From: Parcubacteria group bacterium ADurb.Bin192
GTDB lineage: Bacteria > Patescibacteriota > Patescibacteriia > 2-12-FULL-60-25
Assembly (NCBI GenBank): GCA_002070095.1
Contig: MWCR01000003.1
Coordinates: 1-64,000 of the forward strand
Direction of reading: 5' to 3'
Length of the DNA: 64,000 nt
The notes below the pieces were generated by a model. That model ran no database searches and was not told the DNA's origin. It was given only the letters and a program-made list of their open reading frames with translations. The position numbers were made by a program, and so were the translations under genes. Within the stretch, counting starts at the first letter, position 1. Every line of letters starts with the position of its first letter. Below, piece after piece: positions 34,770-43,177 of this stretch.

Positions 34770-36554
34770 CTATTCCCTGCTTTTTATCTTTTTAACCAAC
34801 TCTTGCGTAAAGTTATCCACAGTCAAAGTTTGCTGATCCGCCTGCCCGCGCCAGCGAACAGTCAGTTCTCCCCCGGCCTCTTTGTCTCCAAAAACTATCA
34901 TGCAAGGCATTTTTTGCTTTTCAGCGTTGCGGATCTTTTTGCCCACGCTCTCCGCCGCCTCATCCACCTCACACCTGATATTCAAAGCCGACAGTTGATC
35001 CGCCAGTTGACGGGCTGAATCCAAATGCCTGTCCGCCACCGGCAAAATTGCTATCTGTACGGGAGCCAGCCATAACGGGAAAGCACCGGCATAATGCTCA
35101 ATCAAGACGGACAAGAAACGCTCTATGGAACCCATGATGGCGCAATGCACCATAACCACCCGCTCCTTCTCGCCTTTTTCGTTGACACAGGTCAAGTCAA
35201 AATTTTCCGGCATGTTAAAATCCAGCTGAACCGTGGCCACTTGATGCTTGCGCCCGATGGCATCCAAGCCCATAAAATCAATCTTGGGGCCATACATGGC
35301 AGCTTCGCCCTCACCTTCTTCGTATGCGACTCCCCTTTTTTCTATCATCTGTCTCAACTGCGACTCGGCTTCGCTCCAAACCTCTTTGGTGCCCAAATAC
35401 TTCTCAAACTTATCCGGATCATGAGTTGACAGCCTGACTGACAAATCAAAGCCAAAAGTGGAATAAAAAACATCAATTATATCCCAAATGGCAAAACATT
35501 CTTGTTCAATCTGACTCTTGCGGCAAAAAACGTGCGCGTCATCCTGGGTAATACAGCGGACACGCGATAAGCCAGCCAGTTCACCTGATTGCTCGTCCCG
35601 ATAAACCATGGTGGTTTCGGCGTAGCGCTGGGGCATATCGCGATAACTGCGCATCTGCGAGTCGAAAATTTGAGTGTGATGCGGGCAATTCATGGGTTTT
35701 AAAGCGAATTCATGCCCCTCGCGTGTGACAATCTTAAATAATTCGTCTTTAAACTTGGCCCAATGACCGCTTTTTTCATATAAATCCTTTTTGGTTATGT
35801 GCGGGATGGCAACCTTGGCGTACCCCTTTTCCCTGCGCAACTGCCACACAAAGTCATCTAAGACGGTCCGCAAAACCGTGCCCTTGGGACTCCACAAGGG
35901 GAGCCCGCTGCCCACTAAATCGGAAAAAGAGAATAAACCCAATTCCCGGCCTAATTTTTTATGATCTCGTTTTTCCGCTTCCTCCAACATGAGCTGATAA
36001 GCTTTTAACTCATCTTGCGTCGTAAAACATAGTCCGTAGATTCTTTGTAACTGCGGATTGCCTTCCTTGCCCCGCCAAAAAGCCCCGGCCGTTTTCCAAA
36101 TCTTACAAGCACCGACATCGGCCGTGCTGGCCACATGCGGGCCGCGGCACAAATCAACAAAATCTCCGGTCTTGTAAACACTCACCTTCTCCGGCGCATT
36201 AGGATCTATGTCCCCGGCTTCGTCCTCTGATAACTTGGTAGTGCCCTTGGTTCTAATGTCGTTTAAGAGTTCAACTTTATAGTCTTGATTTAGGGACTTA
36301 AATAAGTCCACAGCCTGATCCAAGGTCATTTCAGATCTTTCAAAAGACAATTTTTCTTTAACCAAAGCGTCCATGGTCTGCTGAATTTTTTGCAAATCTT
36401 CAGGTGTGACCGCCCGGCCAATGTCAATATCATAATAAAAACCAAAATCCAAAGCCGGCCCCACCCCGAACTTAGCCTCGGGAAAAAGCCGTTTGACGGC
36501 CGCGGCCATCACATGCGCGGCACTATGGCGCATTATTTCGACATTGTCTGACAT
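34770..36554 (-). CDS. thrS: Threonine--tRNA ligase (no TGS domain)
   Basis: A 594-residue class II synthetase. It begins directly in the second additional (SAD) domain (MRHSAAHVMAAAVKRLFP with HxxxH and later C.GPHV), so the N-terminal TGS domain of about 60 residues found in E. coli ThrRS is absent. The catalytic core has KPMNCPHHTQIF (zinc Cys), motif 2 RYAETTMVYRDEQSGELAGLSRVR and motif 3 AIMGSIERFLSVLIEH; an anticodon-binding domain ends the protein. The upstream leader carries a T-box riboswitch and two dispersed repeats, one ending nine bases from the ATG. No Shine-Dalgarno is visible. Confidence 0.96.
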   Translation of the reverse strand: MSDNVEIMRHSAAHVMAAAVKRLFPEAKFGVGPALDFGFYYDIDIGRAVTPEDLQKIQQTMDALVKEKLSFERSEMTLDQAVDLFKSLNQDYKVELLNDIRTKGTTKLSEDEAGDIDPNAPEKVSVYKTGDFVDLCRGPHVASTADVGACKIWKTAGAFWRGKEGNPQLQRIYGLCFTTQDELKAYQLMLEEAEKRDHKKLGRELGLFSFSDLVGSGLPLWSPKGTVLRTVLDDFVWQLRREKGYAKVAIPHITKKDLYEKSGHWAKFKDELFKIVTREGHEFALKPMNCPHHTQIFDSQMRSYRDMPQRYAETTMVYRDEQSGELAGLSRVRCITQDDAHVFCRKSQIEQECFAIWDIIDVFYSTFGFDLSVRLSTHDPDKFEKYLGTKEVWSEAESQLRQMIEKRGVAYEEGEGEAAMYGPKIDFMGLDAIGRKHQVATVQLDFNMPENFDLTCVNEKGEKERVVMVHCAIMGSIERFLSVLIEHYAGAFPLWLAPVQIAILPVADRHLDSARQLADQLSALNIRCEVDEAAESVGKKIRNAEKQKMPCMIVFGDKEAGGELTVRWRGQADQQTLTVDNFTQELVKKIKSRE

Positions 36555-36563
36555 ACTGATATC

Positions 36564-36650
36564 AATTACGAATTATCCCGACACAACGATAAAGAATATA
36601 TTGATCGGGATCCCGACCGAAGTGTCGGGGCGAATTAAAAATTACGAATT
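36564..36650. repeat. Dispersed inverted-repeat element, family C (copy 1)
   Basis: About 87 bases with AATT-rich ends, outer arms CCCGACAC/GTGTCGGG and an inner TCGGGATCCCGA palindrome. It is nearly the reverse complement of 43949-44036. Read in the thrS direction it ends nine bases before the start codon. Confidence 0.85.
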
Positions 36651-36709
36651 ATAGAACCAATATTTACGTCATTCCCATGCTGAGCGTAGTCGAAGGGGGC
36701 GCCCCCTCA

Positions 36710-36811
36710 TGTCATTTCGAGCGATAGTCGAGAAATCGCTTTGGTTTAATAAGCTCAAGGGATCTCTCCACAGAGCCTGCACTGAGCCTTGCCGAAGTGG
36801 TCGAGATGACA
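36710..36811. repeat. Dispersed TGTCAT...ATGACA element (copy 2)
   Basis: A 102-base element with TGTCATTTCGA and TCGAGATGACA ends. By eye it is over 90 percent identical to the inverted copy at 22120-22220 inside the GC-rich island. It lies in the transcribed leader between the T-box terminator and thrS. Confidence 0.88.
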
Positions 36812-36852
36812 CAGGCATAACCCTGATGGCCGGAGGCGGATTATGTAAAATT

Positions 36853-36999
36853 AAAAAAATCCGACCAGCCTCTTTGCGACTCGTCGGGACGATCTTTCGA
36901 AACAAACGATTGACCGCGGTTCCACCCGTGTTCCCCGAATGACTTCGGGGCTCTTTTTTATTAAATTTTCAGCCTTTATCCGGTTGGTGAGTCCGGAAC
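36853..36999 (-). promoter_or_regulatory. T-box riboswitch controlling thrS
   Basis: In minus-strand order: a small hairpin TCCGG-ACTCACCAA-CCGGA (36997-36979), a CCCCGAA/TTCGGGG stem (36950-36933), the T-box GGGTGGAACCGCGG (36927-36914), the antiterminator partner CGTCCCG, and a terminator hairpin CCGAC-G-AGTC/GGCT-G-GTCGG with seven T bases (36859-36853). The CCCG of the antiterminator is also part of the terminator, so the two folds exclude each other. The T-box bulge is TGGA; its A pairs with discriminator T73 of both tRNA-Thr genes in this window. The Thr codons ACT and ACC lie in the hairpin loop. Full Stem I is absent. Confidence 0.85.
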
Positions 37000-37005
37000 T
37001 TAATC

Positions 37006-37034
37006 AGCATAAACCAAACGCTTTAAAGCGTCAA
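37006..37034 (-). promoter_or_regulatory. Promoter of the thrS T-box leader
   Basis: TTGACG (37029-37034) and TATGCT (37006-37011) are separated by 17 bases on the minus strand. Transcription would start close to 36999, only a few bases before the small hairpin, which sets the upper limit on leader length. Confidence 0.65.
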
Positions 37035-37037
37035 TTA

Positions 37038-38228
37038 TCAATAAATCTCTAAATTTATTTTATCCTTCATGGTAGGCAAACGATGGACCCAGCTTGGCTC
37101 CAGAATCACGTCCACTTCTTCAACCCCGTCCAAAGCCGACCATTTGCGGATCACTTCATCGCCGGGCAGACCAACGATCAAGTCTTTCCGTAAAGCCGGG
37201 CTGGCATCGGTCAGCTTGCTCTCGGCCTGGGCAGAAACAGCCAGCAAGGCACTACCCTTGTCCGCATCTGCGCTTTCCAAGCGAAAACTAACGCGGGAAA
37301 AATCAAAATTATCCAAAGCATAACCCTCGGGTATCTTTTCGCTTAACCTGCTCCTGATTAAAGCCGCCACATCCTCTCTGGGGAAGAAAACCGCCGTTAC
37401 CCCCACTCTGACTTGAGCTAAAAAAGAATCAATCTCCTGTCCGGTGGCCGCATTGCTTTGTTTTTGATAATTGTTGATCAAAAAAATAGATTCCCAGGCC
37501 GGATCCGCCCCGGCTTCCACAATCAAAGTCTGCTTGGCTTTTTCCAAGGCCGCGGCATACAGCTCTTCATGCGCCTTGGCCAAAGAATCGGCCGTCACCA
37601 TTTTACGAGGTCCGCTAGATCCGCCCGGAGGATTAAAATCGGTCACGCTTTCGGCATAAATCAAAGTCTGAAGATCTTTCCATAAGCCCGGGATAGCGAA
37701 GCTGGTTCCGGCTTTTAATTTGTATTTATCTCCCACCTCATCGGATTCAGCCTTTACCTCCACCGAACTCCCGGCCGGCACGTTAACCGAATCCGTAATC
37801 CTGTAAAGCCGGTTGTCAGCCGTCAACAAACGTGTTTTGGCCACCAAGGGCTGAGGCTTGGAGTATTTATTGATTATTTTAACCGTACCCGAAGTCTTGG
37901 ACGGTTCGGGATTAACCGCCACCGTAGTGCTGACCACGGATACCACAAACTCCTTAGCTTCGGTAAAAGTACCGCTGACCACCCGGCCTTTTATCTGTCC
38001 GGAAATGGGCGAGGAAGAGATATCCATGACCGTATCAATGGCCACAGGCTCTCTTTTAACCTTAACCATAACCTTGGCCTTAACCGAAGATGTCCACAGA
38101 GCCACCCCGATGACACCCAAAGTCACCAACACAAAAGTAACCGCGATATTCCTGAAGAGTTTAGGCGTTGGAGGCTGAGGAAATCCCCCCGTGTGGCCGC
38201 GAGTAATTTTTATACCCATACTCCGCAT
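37038..38228 (-). CDS. Membrane-anchored extracytoplasmic protein (baseplate J-like region)
   Basis: A 396-residue protein with a short cytoplasmic start, one membrane helix (about residues 28-49) and a beta-rich exterior. The segment VKIINKYSKPQPLVAKTRLLTADNRLYRITDSVNVPAGSSVEVKAESDEVGDKYKLKAGT resembles baseplate-J/gp47-like beta domains, here cited by key pieces only (TLLTADNRLYRIT is the most telling). No enzyme motif was found. In small-genome bacteria such proteins are often annotated as baseplate J family without evidence for a phage tail. It starts about 30 bases after dnaE on the same strand. Confidence 0.55.
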   Translation of the reverse strand: MRSMGIKITRGHTGGFPQPPTPKLFRNIAVTFVLVTLGVIGVALWTSSVKAKVMVKVKREPVAIDTVMDISSSPISGQIKGRVVSGTFTEAKEFVVSVVSTTVAVNPEPSKTSGTVKIINKYSKPQPLVAKTRLLTADNRLYRITDSVNVPAGSSVEVKAESDEVGDKYKLKAGTSFAIPGLWKDLQTLIYAESVTDFNPPGGSSGPRKMVTADSLAKAHEELYAAALEKAKQTLIVEAGADPAWESIFLINNYQKQSNAATGQEIDSFLAQVRVGVTAVFFPREDVAALIRSRLSEKIPEGYALDNFDFSRVSFRLESADADKGSALLAVSAQAESKLTDASPALRKDLIVGLPGDEVIRKWSALDGVEEVDVILEPSWVHRLPTMKDKINLEIY

Positions 38229-38259
38229 AGTATAGCACTTTTTTTAAAATACTAACACC

Positions 38260-41200
38260 CTAAAAAACCACGCTTCTCGGACCCAGGATGGTTTCCATTT
38301 CCTGAATCAACTGATGAGTCAAATTAATGGACGAATTTGTCTTAACCCGCCTCTTGCCGCCCACATCATCAATAATAAACTCAACTTTTTGATGCCCCGG
38401 ATTGGCATCAAATATTTCCCGCAAACGCCTGATGGCTGATTCGGGCAAAGTAGCGCCCACATATAGAGCCACCACTGATTCGGGTTCGCTCAAAGCCGCT
38501 TCCGTGGAAGCCAGCACCGCTTGTTCATCAACACCGGAAGATCTGGTCATGATGATCTCTCTAATGTTGTCCGCGTTAATTTCAAAGGCCGTTTCAGCCA
38601 GAATCTTCATTTTGCCCGCGTCTTCCGACGGGCGCCCGCTGATAATCAAAGCTCTGTCAGAGACCCAAAGAGCCGCGTTGTCGTTCAAAACCCTGGGAAA
38701 AACCACGACCTCACAGTCGGACACTCCGTCTTCCAAGCGGCAAAATAACATGGGCTCATTTTTCTTGGTCAATATCTTTTTAATGGTGGTAACCACGCCC
38801 CCCACCCTGACCTTCTTGTCTTTTTTGTACTCCGACAGCTTGTTTAAAGGCAAGATAAAATCTCCCAATTGAGCGGCAAAATTTTTAAACGGATGTTCGG
38901 AGACATACAAGCCTAACAATTCTTTTTCCCAGCGCAAAATCTCTTCAGACCTGACGACAGGCGCTTGTTTAAGCACCAAATTCCCGGCTTCCACTTCCGG
39001 CGCCAAAACAAACAGGTTAACCTGGCCCGAACTTTGCTCGCGTTCTTTTTGCCGGTGATAATCCAGAATATTTTCCACATTGTAAAACAGCTGTCCCCGG
39101 TCGCCAAAGCAATCCAAGGCTCCGGATCTGATCAAGGATTCCATGGATTTTTTATTGATGTATTTGCCTTGAATACGCGTGACAAAATCCGCCAGATCTT
39201 TGTATTGGCCGTTTTGCTTGCGTTCTTTGATAATCACTTCCACCACATCGTGACCCAGCCCTTTAATAGCCAACAAACCGAAACGAATAGTGCCTCTGGC
39301 ACCCGCTTCTCTTTCTTTGGATGGTTGAACAGTATTTTTGTTCACTGAAAAACCCGAAAATGATTCATTGATGCTCGGAGGCAGGACGGTCATGCCCATG
39401 CGCCGGCACTCTTCCACCTCGATGGTGATGCGGTCCATGTTAAGACAATCCGAGTTAAGCAGACCGGCCATGAAACATTCGGGATAATAAGCTTTGAGAT
39501 AAGCCGTCTGATAAGCGATCATGGCATAGCAAGCCGCGTGTGATTTGTTAAAACCATAAGCCGCGAATTTTTCGAACTCATCAAAAACAGATTCAGCCGT
39601 GGCTTTGTCCACGCCGTTTTTCATGGAACCGACAATAAATTTTTCACGCATCTCGGCCATGAGTTTGGCAATCTTCTTACCCATGGCCTTGCGTAAAGTA
39701 TCAGCCTGGCCGCCCGTAAAGCCGGCCATGTCTTTGGACACTTGCATGACTTGCTCTTGATAAACAGGAATACCGTAAGTGCTTTTCAGGGCATTTTCCG
39801 TTAAAGGATGCGCGTAGACTATTTTTTCTTTGCCATGTTTACGGTTAATGAAAGATTCGATGAATTGCATGGGGCCCGGGCGGTACAAAGCCACCATAGC
39901 GATAATATCATCAATGCAAGACGGTCTAAGCTCGCGGATATAACGCTTCATGCCGTCGGATTCAAGTTGAAAGACACCCGTGGTCTCGCCTTTACCCAAT
40001 AACTCAAATGTCCTCTCATCATCCAGCGGTATATCATCCAATTTTACTTTAACGCCATGCACAGCCTCCACAATCTCCAAGCAATCACGGATGATGGTCA
40101 GGTTGGATAAGCCCAAGAAATCCATCTTAAGCAAACCTACGGCTTCGCAAGGATGCAAAGAATATTGAATGACTTGCTCCACGTCCCCGCCCTGCGCTTT
40201 TTGCAAAGATGTATATTCATCCAAAGGACTGGGAGCGATCACGATGCCGCAGGCGTGCTGGCTGGCATGCCGGGCCGTACCCTCCAGCCTGGAAGCCAGA
40301 TCCAAAAGCTGTCTGACTCTGGGGTCAGACTGGTCCAGCGCCTTCAGCTCCGGATTCTCAACCCGCGACTTGGCGATAGGGATATTCTTGCCTTGCACCG
40401 GAGGAGGAATGACCTTGGCCACCACATCAACCTCTTGAAACGACCAGCCTAAAACCCGGCCTACGTCGCGCACCGCGGCCCGGGCGGCCATGGTTCCAAA
40501 AGTTATAATACCGGCCACCTTGTCTTGTCCATATTTCTCGGTCACATATTGAATCACGTCTTTGCGGCGCACGTCATCAAAATCCATGTCCACATCAGGC
40601 ATGCTGATACGGTCAGGATTCAAAAAACGCTCAAACAGCAAACCGTATTTCAAGGGATCTAAGTTGGTAATTTTAAGCGCGTAGGCGATGATGGAACCGG
40701 CTGCGGAACCGCGTCCGGGACCCACGATCACACCGTTATCTTTGGCCCACTTAACATAATCATGCACGATCAAAAAGTAACCCGGAAAGCCCATGCCTTC
40801 CACTACGCCCAGCTCATAGTCAAGTCTCTCCAGCGCTTCGGCCGGCGGGTTTTCACCATATCTTTCAGCCAAACCCCGTTCAGACAAGCGCCGCAGATAA
40901 GTCATTTCGGTTTCGCCCTCCGGTACTTCGAACTTAGGCAGCAAATTGACCCCCAGATTCAAAGTGACTTGGCATCTATCCGCTATTACTCTGGTGTTGG
41001 CGATGGCTTCGGGCACGTCTTTAAAAGCTTCAACCATTTCCTGTGGGGATCGCAAAGAATGATCCATGGTACGAATGGTAAAACGATTGTTGTCGGACAG
41101 CAGTTTACCGGCATGGATGCACTGCAGAGCATCTTGAGCCTCAATGTCGTCTTCGCTTAAATAATGAACATCTTTGGTGGCCACCAAAGGCGCGCCGGTT

Positions 41201-41868
41201 TTTTGAGCGAGTTTAATCAATTGTTGGTTGATATCAATCTGCGTGGGCGACTCCGGATGATGAACCAATTCCAAAAAAAAGTTCTGCTCGCCGAAAATGG
41301 ACTGATATTTACGCAAGGCTTTTTCAGCTTTTTCCAAATCATGTTCTTGACAGGCTTTGGGAATTTCCCCTTTCATGCAGCCCGACAAAGCGATTAGACC
41401 CTGATGATATTGCTTCAAGACCTCTTTATCCATGCGCGGTTTATAATAAAAACCTTCCAGGTTGGAGATGGAAACTAACTTTAAAAGATTGTGATAGCCT
41501 TCATTGGTTTCGGCTAAAATAGTCAGATGATAAGTCCAATCGTCAATGCGCGGACGTTTGTCGGACAATAAATTGGGAGCAATATTGGCTTCCACCCCCA
41601 TTATAGCCTTAATACCCGCTTTTTGAGCGGCTTCATAAAATTCCACCCAGCCGTACAGCCCGCCATGGTCCGTAAGCGCGATAGCATCAAAGCCCTTTTC
41701 CTTGGCCGCGGCCACAATCTGATCCACATCACCCAGAGCGTCGGACAAGGAGTACATGGAATGGACGTGCAGGTGGACAAAAGGTGCTCGTCGCTCGTCC
41801 CGCGTCCCAAGTCCCGCGTCATTCGGAGGACTTTCGTCTTTAGTTTTTTGGCTTTGATCTGTGTTCAT
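38260..41868 (-). CDS. dnaE: DNA polymerase III subunit alpha
   Basis: The replicative polymerase, 1202 residues. The PHP domain starts FVHLHVHSMYS and continues AIALTDHGGLYGWVEF. The polymerase core has GPGRGSAAGSIIAYAL and the catalytic acidic motif PDVDMDFDD, followed by VYQEQVMQ and KSHAACYAMIAYQTAYLKAY; an OB-fold (VRVGGVVTTIKKILTKK) lies near the end. The first 36 residues are not conserved: residues 17-28 (DAGLGTRDERR) come from five 7-bp repeats at 41789-41823 read through in frame. The true functional start could be close to the PHP domain, but no other ATG lies there. Confidence 0.96.
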   Translation of the reverse strand: MNTDQSQKTKDESPPNDAGLGTRDERRAPFVHLHVHSMYSLSDALGDVDQIVAAAKEKGFDAIALTDHGGLYGWVEFYEAAQKAGIKAIMGVEANIAPNLLSDKRPRIDDWTYHLTILAETNEGYHNLLKLVSISNLEGFYYKPRMDKEVLKQYHQGLIALSGCMKGEIPKACQEHDLEKAEKALRKYQSIFGEQNFFLELVHHPESPTQIDINQQLIKLAQKTGAPLVATKDVHYLSEDDIEAQDALQCIHAGKLLSDNNRFTIRTMDHSLRSPQEMVEAFKDVPEAIANTRVIADRCQVTLNLGVNLLPKFEVPEGETEMTYLRRLSERGLAERYGENPPAEALERLDYELGVVEGMGFPGYFLIVHDYVKWAKDNGVIVGPGRGSAAGSIIAYALKITNLDPLKYGLLFERFLNPDRISMPDVDMDFDDVRRKDVIQYVTEKYGQDKVAGIITFGTMAARAAVRDVGRVLGWSFQEVDVVAKVIPPPVQGKNIPIAKSRVENPELKALDQSDPRVRQLLDLASRLEGTARHASQHACGIVIAPSPLDEYTSLQKAQGGDVEQVIQYSLHPCEAVGLLKMDFLGLSNLTIIRDCLEIVEAVHGVKVKLDDIPLDDERTFELLGKGETTGVFQLESDGMKRYIRELRPSCIDDIIAMVALYRPGPMQFIESFINRKHGKEKIVYAHPLTENALKSTYGIPVYQEQVMQVSKDMAGFTGGQADTLRKAMGKKIAKLMAEMREKFIVGSMKNGVDKATAESVFDEFEKFAAYGFNKSHAACYAMIAYQTAYLKAYYPECFMAGLLNSDCLNMDRITIEVEECRRMGMTVLPPSINESFSGFSVNKNTVQPSKEREAGARGTIRFGLLAIKGLGHDVVEVIIKERKQNGQYKDLADFVTRIQGKYINKKSMESLIRSGALDCFGDRGQLFYNVENILDYHRQKEREQSSGQVNLFVLAPEVEAGNLVLKQAPVVRSEEILRWEKELLGLYVSEHPFKNFAAQLGDFILPLNKLSEYKKDKKVRVGGVVTTIKKILTKKNEPMLFCRLEDGVSDCEVVVFPRVLNDNAALWVSDRALIISGRPSEDAGKMKILAETAFEINADNIREIIMTRSSGVDEQAVLASTEAALSEPESVVALYVGATLPESAIRRLREIFDANPGHQKVEFIIDDVGGKRRVKTNSSINLTHQLIQEMETILGPRSVVF
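41789..41823. repeat. Family B 7-bp repeats inside dnaE
   Basis: Five units in register (CGTCGCT, CGTCCCG, CGTCCCA, AGTCCCG, CGTCATT) lie within the dnaE coding sequence, just before the PHP domain. Confidence 0.88.
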
Positions 41869-41920
41869 AGGCTTACTTGCTGACGGCGCAAGGCCTGCAA
41901 GTTAGTGTTAATTATCTTAA

Positions 41921-42005
41921 TTGACAATGTTGATTTTTATGCTATAATCATATCATCACTACGAGAAAGACCCCTCTAAGGTTCCGTCCTTACCGGGGGC
42001 TTTTT
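41921..42005 (+). ncRNA. Candidate small RNA: promoter plus terminator, antisense to NYN gene end
   Basis: A strong plus-strand promoter, TTGACA (41921-41926), 16 bases, TATAAT (41943-41948), is followed within 60 bases by a hairpin (ACCCC-TC-TAAGG loop CCTTA-C-CGGGG, 41970-41999) and five T bases. A transcript of about 50 bases is predicted. It would overlap the last 40 or so bases of the minus-strand NYN gene. No protein is encoded. Confidence 0.55.
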
Positions 42006-42501
42006 CATTATACTGACTTAATACTAATTTCATTTGATCCAAAAAAGTAATTTTAGCGTTTGTTCGTTTCAATAATATGGAACATTTTTTAGCGTTAGAA
42101 GGTGATAGAATAATGCCCATCTTACCCTTTTTCTGTAAAAATCTAACCAACGGGGCATAATCACCATCACTGCTAACCAAAATAACCGTGTCGTAGTTGC
42201 TTTCAAAAACATCAATCGTGGCGCTTAAAACGAGATCCGCATCACAATTCCCTTTGGGCTTGCCGTCTCCGTCGTAGATAGTTTCTTTAAAGATCAAAAC
42301 GAAACCGCATTCTTGCAGGTAAGTATATAAAGAAGAATTTTTTGCAAGCAAGCCGATAAAAATATAAGCTTTTTTTACCCCATGTTTTTCAGACAACCAA
42401 ACGCGAAATTTTCCGTAATCCAAACTCCAGCCCAATTGCTCAATTCCTTTGTGCAAATTAGCTCCATCGATATATGCAACATTATTAGAGGATTTGATCA
42501 T
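41959..42501 (-). CDS. NYN-domain (PIN-like, LabA/DUF88 type) ribonuclease
   Basis: A 180-residue predicted RNase. Acidic residues at the expected places are in YIDGAN (Asp12), GNCDADLVLSATIDVF (two Asp near residue 88) and LVSSDGDYAPLV (Asp near 111 and 113). This is the whole NYN fold with no extra domain. The C-terminal residues (GKDGTLEGSFS) are encoded by the hairpin that also serves as a plus-strand terminator, so the tail may not be functional. It lies between dnaE and a small membrane protein, all on the minus strand. Confidence 0.85.
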   Translation of the reverse strand: MIKSSNNVAYIDGANLHKGIEQLGWSLDYGKFRVWLSEKHGVKKAYIFIGLLAKNSSLYTYLQECGFVLIFKETIYDGDGKPKGNCDADLVLSATIDVFESNYDTVILVSSDGDYAPLVRFLQKKGKMGIILSPSNAKKCSILLKRTNAKITFLDQMKLVLSQYNEKAPGKDGTLEGSFS

Positions 42502-42551
42502 ATAAAATACGCCCGTATCTTAACGGGCCGTCGACAAACTGCCAAGCGGCT

Positions 42552-42890
42552 TTATTCAACCTCCTCTTCTTCGTCCAGAAGACGATTATAACGTTTCTTG
42601 ACGGACCTGGTTTTGGTCTTTTGGTCTGATGCTCCGGCTAAAGAAGCCAGGCCTTTGGTGGCGGCGGCCACTCCGGCCAAAGAACCCAAGACTCCGCCCA
42701 GTTTTTCTTTGGCTTGAGCCACATCTTCTTCAATACCGCTCACAATCTCGCGAGTGTGTTCCACCACTTCGTTCCCCTGTCTGATCATGCGAGCAATTTC
42801 ATACAGCACCCAGCACAAGAAAGCCGACACGGCAAAAACCGCGACCCCGAAACATAGCCAGAAAAATGTTTGTGATGATGCTAAGTCCAT
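42552..42890 (-). CDS. Small membrane protein with amphipathic tail
   Basis: A 112-residue protein with one N-terminal membrane helix (about residues 8-31), a coiled-coil-like segment (RQGNEVVEHTREIVSGIEEDVAQAKEKL), a glycine/alanine-rich stretch and an acidic end (LLDEEEEVE). It resembles DUF948-type proteins in layout only. The ATG at 42888-42890 is chosen; the longer frame starts in a 7-bp repeat array. Confidence 0.55.
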   Translation of the reverse strand: MDLASSQTFFWLCFGVAVFAVSAFLCWVLYEIARMIRQGNEVVEHTREIVSGIEEDVAQAKEKLGGVLGSLAGVAAATKGLASLAGASDQKTKTRSVKKRYNRLLDEEEEVE

Positions 42891-42941
42891 ATTGGTTTCA
42901 TTATAGCACATCAGGAACTTGACGTCCCTAGCATCCACATT

Positions 42942-42976
42942 CACAAAGCATGTAGCACGTAACATATAACAACATC
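42942..42976. repeat. Family A 7-bp repeats (5 units)
   Basis: CACAAAG, CATGTAG, CACGTAA, CATATAA and CAACATC run in register upstream of the small membrane protein gene. Confidence 0.8.
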
Positions 42977-42993
42977 CATGATGACGCTTTCTT

Positions 42994-43052
42994 CGTCATC
43001 CTGAACTTGCCGTGCCCCTCGCAGTCGTAAGACATAGTGGGGTTTCAGGATC
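42994..43052. repeat. TCATCCTGAA inverted-repeat element (copy 2)
   Basis: CGTCATCCTGAA...TTCAGGATCTCG, nearly the reverse complement of the right half of the element at 20213-20339. The remaining bases to 43177 hold no recognised feature. Confidence 0.8.
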
Positions 43053-43177
43053 TCGTCACTAAACCATTTTGAAAAGTTGCATAGAGATTTTCCAGCCTAC
43101 CTCCCAATGACTTGAGATTAATCCCGCAGTCTCGAAAAATGACAATTTTGCGTTATTAAACTAATATACAGAACATT

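Noticed and set aside
37038-38228. Evidence for a phage tail or contractile injection system
   Set aside because: Only one weak baseplate J-like region is present, with a membrane anchor and no sheath, tube or tail-fibre genes nearby.
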